DNA from: an uncultured Bacteroidota bacterium
Lineage (GTDB): Bacteria; Bacteroidota; Bacteroidia; Chitinophagales; Chitinophagaceae
Direction: 5' to 3'
NCBI GenBank assembly: GCA_903835005.1
Contig: CAILLK010000028.1
Coordinates: forward strand, 18,406-82,405
DNA: 64,000 nt
This document shows, one piece after another, positions 59,898-64,000 of this stretch (the first letter of the stretch is position 1; each line of letters opens with the position of its first letter). A model generated the notes under the pieces. The model searched no databases. It was not told the origin of the DNA and worked only from the letters and a program-made list of their open reading frames with translations. The translations under genes were made by a program, and so were the position numbers.

Positions 59898-60185
59898 ATG
59901 CTGAATATTTATCAAGGAGAAATATAGATAGATGAGGTGATCTATGCTAATGAACTTTATGTGACTGTGGCTTCAAAACTGCCGGGGGTTACCCGAACTA
60001 CATTGCCTGATATCATTAGTTGCAAGTCTGAGATAAGCCCGGATATGCGCTACCGGATAGAGGCTGTATTTGGTGGTTAACCAGAGATTTGGGCAAATTT
60101 GCAAATGAAATATAATTTGAGCAGGGTGGCAGAGAAGATAAAAACTTATAACCTTAGTCCATATAAGCCACTGGTGAGGGCATGA
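59898..60185 (+). pseudogene. higA: Decayed HigA-type XRE antitoxin
   Basis: From ATG 59898 the frame reads MLNIYQGEI, TAG (59925-59927), IDEVIYANELYVTVASKLPG, then VTRTTLPDIISCKSEISPDM, YRIEAVFGG, TAA (60078-60080), PEIWANLQMKYNLSRVAEKI and on to TGA at 60183-60185. That order matches HigA: the HPGEIL start, the helix-turn-helix region VTRTTL..II, ISP.M..R, and PE(I/V)WL.LQ..YDL. Two stops break it, and the helix-turn-helix region looks short by about two residues. No HigB toxin is seen beside it. It directly follows the DUF2442 gene. Confidence 0.87.
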
Positions 60186-60242
60186 GGATATTTATACTAT
60201 TTAAATAGCAAAAATAATTTTGTTTAGATGTGTCTGAATTAT

Positions 60243-60250
60243 TAAATTTG
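60243..60250 (+). promoter_or_regulatory. Promoter -7 box for the 60268 lipoprotein gene
   Basis: TAAATTTG, exact TAnnTTTG, 17 bases before the ATG. Confidence 0.6.
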
Positions 60251-60267
60251 TGTATAAATTTTAAGCT

Positions 60268-60555
60268 ATGAAATATTTGCAGTATTTCTGTTTGGCTATC
60301 CTGTCTATTTCTGTTTTTTGCTCTTCATGTAAAAAAAGCAATAATAACCTGTCTAATAATTGGACTTGTTCCTGCTCTGTTAACCCATTTCCTTTTGCTC
60401 TCTATACACAGAATGTTAGCCTGAATAATATGAGTAAAGGTACCGCTACCGATAGTTGCAATGCCATACAGGCAAGTGATATTTATCCTTTATATGGCGG
60501 ATCTAAAAGTGTTATTATCGGAACTTCAACTGCCACATGCCAGCTCTCCAATTGA
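60268..60555 (+). CDS. Small lipoprotein
   Basis: This 95-residue protein has a signal ending VFCSSC (Cys 21). The mature part is Asn/Ser-rich with four Cys (WTCSCSV, DSCNAI, TATCQL) that probably form two disulfides. I know no family. It has its own promoter and precedes ffh by 123 bases. Confidence 0.72.
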   Translation: MKYLQYFCLAILSISVFCSSCKKSNNNLSNNWTCSCSVNPFPFALYTQNVSLNNMSKGTATDSCNAIQASDIYPLYGGSKSVIIGTSTATCQLSN

Positions 60556-60617
60556 ATAGAAAATTGAGCTGGATGTAATGATTTTATTTTTGATGTACAG
60601 CCCTCCCTTTATTTTCT

Positions 60618-60625
60618 TAATTTTG
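60618..60625 (+). promoter_or_regulatory. Promoter -7 box for ffh
   Basis: TAATTTTG, exact TAnnTTTG, 53 bases before the ffh ATG. The core with its GCAC extension is identical to ftsY's. Confidence 0.6.
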
Positions 60626-60678
60626 CACACCATTTGAAACTTTAGACTAACTACTTTAGACTTTATACTGATTAACAC

Positions 60679-62013
60679 ATGTTCGATAATCTGAGTGAGC
60701 GGCTTGATTCCGCGTTTAAACTGCTGAAAGGTGAAGGCCGCATCAATGAGATCAATATTGCGGCTACAGTGAAGGATATCCGCCGGGCGCTGGTGGATGC
60801 GGATGTGAACTATAAAATAGCCAAGGAACTTACCGACAGGGTAAAGGAAAAGGCTATGGGCGAGAAGGTGCTTACCTCCGTGAGCCCGGGCCAGCTGATG
60901 GTGAAGATAGTGAAGGATGAACTGGCTGCGCTGATGGGTGGCCGTGAGGAAGAGCTGAGCCTGACTGGCAAGCCTACTGTGATATTGATTGCCGGCCTTC
61001 AGGGTTCGGGTAAAACTACTTTCTCGGGCAAGCTGGCTAATTTCCTTAAAACCAAGAAGGGAAGGCATCCTTTGCTGGTTGCGGCAGATATATACCGCCC
61101 GGCAGCTATGGAGCAGCTCCGTGTGCTGGGTGAGCAGATAAAGGTACCTGTGTTTCTGGAGCTGGAAAATAAAAGCGCTGTATCTATTGCTGAAAACGCA
61201 ATTGCCTATGCCAAGATACACGGTAATAATATAGTAATTATAGATACTGCCGGCCGACTGGCTATTGATGAACTCATGATGAATGAGGTGGCTAATATCA
61301 AGAAGGCAGTGAACCCGCAGGAGATCCTTTTTGTGGTAGATTCCATGACCGGGCAGGATGCAGTGAATACTGCAAAGGCGTTTAATGACCGCCTCGATTT
61401 TACCGGCGTGGTACTTACCAAACTGGATGGTGATACCCGTGGTGGTGCGGCCCTTACCATCAGGTATACAGTGGATAAGCCCATCAAGTTTGTGAGCATG
61501 GGTGAGAAGATGGATGCGCTAGATGTGTTCTACCCCGAGCGTATGGCCCAGCGTATATTGGGCATGGGTGATATTACTACACTGGTGGAGCGGGCGCAGG
61601 CTCAGTTTGATGAGGTGCAGGCCAAGAAACTGGAGAAAAAGATCAGGGCCAATAAATTTGATTTTGAAGACTTTAAGGAGCAGCTGGGCCAGATCAAAAA
61701 GATGGGTAACATCAAAGACCTGCTGGCCATGATACCGGGAGTAGGCAAGGCCATAAAGGACATTGATATATCAGACGATGCATTTAAGGGTATTGAAGCC
61801 ATGATCAACTCCATGACGCCTTTTGAGCGCAGTAACCCCGATGTGATAGATGGCAGCCGCCGCAAGCGTATAGCCAAGGGCTGCGGTAAAGACATTGGCG
61901 AGGTAAATGCCTTTATGAAGCAGTTTGAGCAAATGAAGCAGATGATGGGCCAGATGAACAAAATGAAAGGTCCGGGAATGGGAATGCCGGGGATGATGCC
62001 GGGGAGAAGGTAA
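60679..62013 (+). CDS. ffh: Signal recognition particle protein Ffh (SRP54)
   Basis: This 444-residue GTPase binds signal sequences and SRP RNA, then docks with FtsY. The N domain (1-~95) is followed by the G domain: GLQGSGKTTFSGKLA (~105), ADIYRPAAMEQL, DTAGRLAIDELM (~190) and TKLDGDTRGGAAL (~247). The M domain (about 325-435) shows AMIPGVGKAIKDI, RSNPDVIDGSRRKRIAKGCG and a Met-rich end (MKQMMGQMNKMKGPGMGMPG) that takes signal peptides. It lies 2.9 kb from ftsY. Confidence 0.97.
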   Translation: MFDNLSERLDSAFKLLKGEGRINEINIAATVKDIRRALVDADVNYKIAKELTDRVKEKAMGEKVLTSVSPGQLMVKIVKDELAALMGGREEELSLTGKPTVILIAGLQGSGKTTFSGKLANFLKTKKGRHPLLVAADIYRPAAMEQLRVLGEQIKVPVFLELENKSAVSIAENAIAYAKIHGNNIVIIDTAGRLAIDELMMNEVANIKKAVNPQEILFVVDSMTGQDAVNTAKAFNDRLDFTGVVLTKLDGDTRGGAALTIRYTVDKPIKFVSMGEKMDALDVFYPERMAQRILGMGDITTLVERAQAQFDEVQAKKLEKKIRANKFDFEDFKEQLGQIKKMGNIKDLLAMIPGVGKAIKDIDISDDAFKGIEAMINSMTPFERSNPDVIDGSRRKRIAKGCGKDIGEVNAFMKQFEQMKQMMGQMNKMKGPGMGMPGMMPGRR

Positions 62014-62151
62014 TGTGGAAATGTGGTAATGTGGAAATGTGCAAATTTGGAAATTGCTCAATGACTTAATTGCTTAATTGCTCAATGACTGAATTGCCGA
62101 ATGGCTTGGTTACTTATTGTATTCTGGATGATCTTAAATTGATCTCCGGGA

Positions 62152-62637
62152 TTAAAGCAACCCGCAAATTGGGCCTGTGACAAAGGTTCCATTTGTGATA
62201 ACTGTGCCGTTCAATAGTGTCAGATTAAATACTCCTTTTATGCCTCCACAAGCAAAAGTATATACATAAGTTACGTCAATAACGCCACTAATTGCCTGAA
62301 TTGTATCTGTAGCATTTGGATAATAAAATGCGGTAACAGAGTCTGTACCTATATTATAGGTTCCTGTTGTGTGTCTGAATTTAGTAAGCCAGAGTTGAAT
62401 TCTTGGATAAATCACAGGATCGGATGGAAAATTTTTATAAGAATATCCATCTACAATCCAATAAGAAGTATCTGGTCGGTTTTGGTATAGTTCGCAGGAG
62501 TTAGTATTTAATTGGGTGCCGTCGACTTTTGCCTGCATAAAAGTTTCACTCTGTTGTGATTTTTTAGTGCAGGCAATAAAAAAATGGGAACTAATGATTG
62601 CCAGCGAAAGCGTAAAAAGTAATCTCTTATTTATCAT
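62152..62637 (-). CDS. Uncharacterised lipoprotein (DUF6252-like)
   Basis: This 161-residue protein has a lipoprotein signal ending HFFIAC (Cys 23). The mature protein is beta-rich and starts FMQAKVDGTQLNTNSC, the 'F.A.vDG..' opening that Bacteroidota calcium-binding-like or DUF6252-type lipoproteins share. Later strands read GTYNIGTDSVTAFYYPN, and a Cys near the C terminus may pair with another. Function unknown. Confidence 0.72.
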   Translation of the reverse strand: MINKRLLFTLSLAIISSHFFIACTKKSQQSETFMQAKVDGTQLNTNSCELYQNRPDTSYWIVDGYSYKNFPSDPVIYPRIQLWLTKFRHTTGTYNIGTDSVTAFYYPNATDTIQAISGVIDVTYVYTFACGGIKGVFNLTLLNGTVITNGTFVTGPICGLL

Positions 62638-62657
62638 AAAGGCTATAGTTTGCTAAT

Positions 62658-62665
62658 CAAATGTA
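62658..62665 (-). promoter_or_regulatory. Promoter -7 box for the 62152 lipoprotein gene
   Basis: Minus strand TACATTTG, exact TAnnTTTG, 20 bases upstream of the ATG at 62637. Confidence 0.55.
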
Positions 62666-62699
62666 ATCAAATAAATTAGATTATTCAAATCATATTCGA

Positions 62700-63671
62700 T
62701 TACAAGATACCCTTTATCACCGCTAAAGAAGTTGCACCAATCAAAATCCATAATATAACGCCCTGTAATATGGGCCGCCAGCCAACTACCTGTATAGTCT
62801 TCATTGACAACCCGGAACCTATAAGGAAGAGGGTTACCACCAGGCCTTTTTTGCCAAACATTGCTGCCCATTGAAACATTGTGTTATGATCTATTTCGGT
62901 CTTTAAAAATGGCAGGTAGGTGGGCAGGTAGGTGGCAATAAGAATGGCAATAATGAAGTAGAAAATGAAGTAGGGTATCTTGATCTTGCCGGTGCTTTTC
63001 TGGAAGTAGGCTGTGACCAATGATAAGGGGATAATCCATAATGCCCGCTCCAGTTTTATGGTTGTGGCTATCTGGAGGGCTTTTTCGCTGTATTGCTTTG
63101 AGGCACCTACCACAGAGCTGGTGTCGTGAATGGCAATGGCACACCAGGTACCGAATTGCTGATCTGTAAGATTCAGGAGATGGCCGAGAGCAGGGAATAC
63201 GAAGAGGGCAATGGAGTTGAGGATAAAAATAGTACCCAGCGAAACGCTGATCTGTTCGTCGTTGGCCTTGATTATTGGGGCTATGGCAGCAATGGCGCTG
63301 CCGCCACAGATAGCTGTGCCATTCGATATAAGGGTAGATGTATTCTTGTCTATTTTCAGATATTTGCCTATAAAATACCCCGCCAGCAGGGTAATACCTA
63401 TTGTGCCGACAGTAAAGAAAAATCCCTCCTTGCCCGCTTTCATAGCCTCTTCAAAATTCATGGTAAAGCCCAGGCATACTACAGAAACCTGCAAGAGAAG
63501 AGTAGTCGCTTTTTTATTGATCTGTATGAAGGGATGCCCGGTTACCAGAGCAATGACCAGGCCCAGCAATAATGCTACCGGCGGGTTGAGAAACAATACC
63601 GATGCTATAACACAAGTAATAAATATCAGTTGCCTGTAGGTAGTTGGAATATTAAGTAGTGTGGTCTTCAT
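62700..63671 (-). CDS. YeiH-family putative sulfate exporter (UPF0324)
   Basis: This 323-residue membrane protein has about ten helices and the conserved YeiH motifs: LLLGLVIALVTGHPF early, VVCLGFTMNFEEA, SNGTAICGGSAIAAIAPII (~115-133), AIHDTSSVVGAS (~180) and FLIGSGLSM (~290). The family is annotated as putative sulfate exporters and is often linked to LysR regulators and cysteine metabolism; function is only inferred. The protein is slightly short but complete. No regulator gene is visible before the right edge. Confidence 0.9.
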   Translation of the reverse strand: MKTTLLNIPTTYRQLIFITCVIASVLFLNPPVALLLGLVIALVTGHPFIQINKKATTLLLQVSVVCLGFTMNFEEAMKAGKEGFFFTVGTIGITLLAGYFIGKYLKIDKNTSTLISNGTAICGGSAIAAIAPIIKANDEQISVSLGTIFILNSIALFVFPALGHLLNLTDQQFGTWCAIAIHDTSSVVGASKQYSEKALQIATTIKLERALWIIPLSLVTAYFQKSTGKIKIPYFIFYFIIAILIATYLPTYLPFLKTEIDHNTMFQWAAMFGKKGLVVTLFLIGSGLSMKTIQVVGWRPILQGVILWILIGATSLAVIKGIL

Positions 63672-63956
63672 TCAAAGCATTTGCAGGTGCTAAGATACAT
63701 TTATGGTTGGCTTTGACATAATTTGGTTTTCAAAATGCCTCTGGATAACATAACTGTTCAAATATTCAGTTATCATTTCTCGCAAATACCCTGTCAGTAT
63801 TGCTGTAGCAGCCGAACGGCAAAACGGTTTCAGTATGAAATTCCTATTAAACAGGGCGCATCACTAGCGTTGCGTTGACGTAAATGTAAGTTCTTTGAAA
63901 GTATTGTCAGTATTGAGTTGTAGGGGATTTATAGCCTAAGACGATTTGAATTTCTT

Positions 63957-63970
63957 AAAACACGTGTTTT
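63957..63970 (+). promoter_or_regulatory. 14-base perfect palindrome, likely operator
   Basis: AAAACACGTGTTTT is perfectly symmetric and ends directly at the -7 box (63971-63978). Confidence 0.55.
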
Positions 63971-63978
63971 TACATTTG
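63971..63978 (+). promoter_or_regulatory. Promoter -7 box for a gene beyond the right edge
   Basis: TACATTTG, exact TAnnTTTG, on the plus strand. Confidence 0.55.
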
Positions 63979-64000
63979 TCTGAAATTCAAATCTTTATGA

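Larger units (their letters stand above)
63672..64000. other. Right-edge intergenic region with promoter and palindrome
   Basis: No gene is supported in this 329-base stretch. At its right end a 14-base palindrome touches a perfect -7 box, so a plus-strand gene probably starts just beyond the window. Confidence 0.55.

Noticed and set aside
62653..62871. 72-codon minus-strand frame overlapping the YeiH-family gene
   Set aside because: It lies in another frame of the same strand inside a clear transporter gene.

Overview
The window comes from the chromosome of a Bacteroidota bacterium, most likely in or near the Chitinophagales. Three things support this. Secreted proteins end in type IX secretion sorting domains: a gliding/CHU_C-type tail at 5020-8085 and PNP-type tails on two NHL-repeat proteins. 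Promoters repeatedly show the Bacteroidota -7 box TAnnTTTG. Lineage-typical families occur (IPExxxVDY protein, DUF2723 membrane protein, CcmC/CcmD, BlaI-M56 pair, small lipoproteins). I see no rRNA, tRNA, CRISPR array, transposase or recombinase gene.

Housekeeping genes: an EF-G paralogue (1204), yidC (15003-16874), hpt (17469), ribBA (20791), rnhA (26347, TTG start), ccmC-ccmD-gdhA (47149-49582), ftsY (56810) and ffh (60679). ftsY, ffh and yidC together cover most of co-translational membrane targeting. Envelope genes: NlpC/P60 lipoprotein, L-type-lectin T9SS protein, DUF2723 protein, glucosaminidase-LysM protein, MBOAT acyltransferase, a sulfotransferase beside a GT9-like/FkbM fusion, OmpA protein, SPFH-led operon (37414 to 34528) and several lipoproteins.

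The accessory content lies mostly between 44.4 and 60.3 kb, with smaller patches at 3.5-4.0 and 26.8-28.8 kb. The strongest candidate for a little-described system is the 1246-residue protein at 51600-55340: a PD-(D/E)xK-like N terminus, a STAND-type P-loop NTPase and a long C-terminal region, the layout of Avs-like anti-phage sensors. It sits downstream of a 2-kb gene-free zone full of repeats, including three copies of a ~110-bp element whose left end is a hairpin. Just downstream, ~215-240 bp carrying the ftsY promoter and first codons is duplicated and brackets a two-gene module (DUF6934-like protein plus a 57-residue partner). Beyond ftsY, a DUF559 endonuclease-like gene lies inside a ~124-bp repeat array, followed by a DUF4160-DUF2442 pair and a decayed HigA antitoxin.

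Degenerate conflict genes recur: a yefM-yoeB pair with stops and a frameshift on the minus strand (3522-4035), a Uma2-family gene broken by one stop (46491-47069), and the HigA remnant (59898-60185). An apparently intact RelE/ParE toxin and antitoxin flank an unannotated 40-residue membrane peptide (44806-44928). Two diverged copies of a ~300-bp noncoding element (27470-27746 and 51239-51550) share a hairpin with a compensatory base-pair change.
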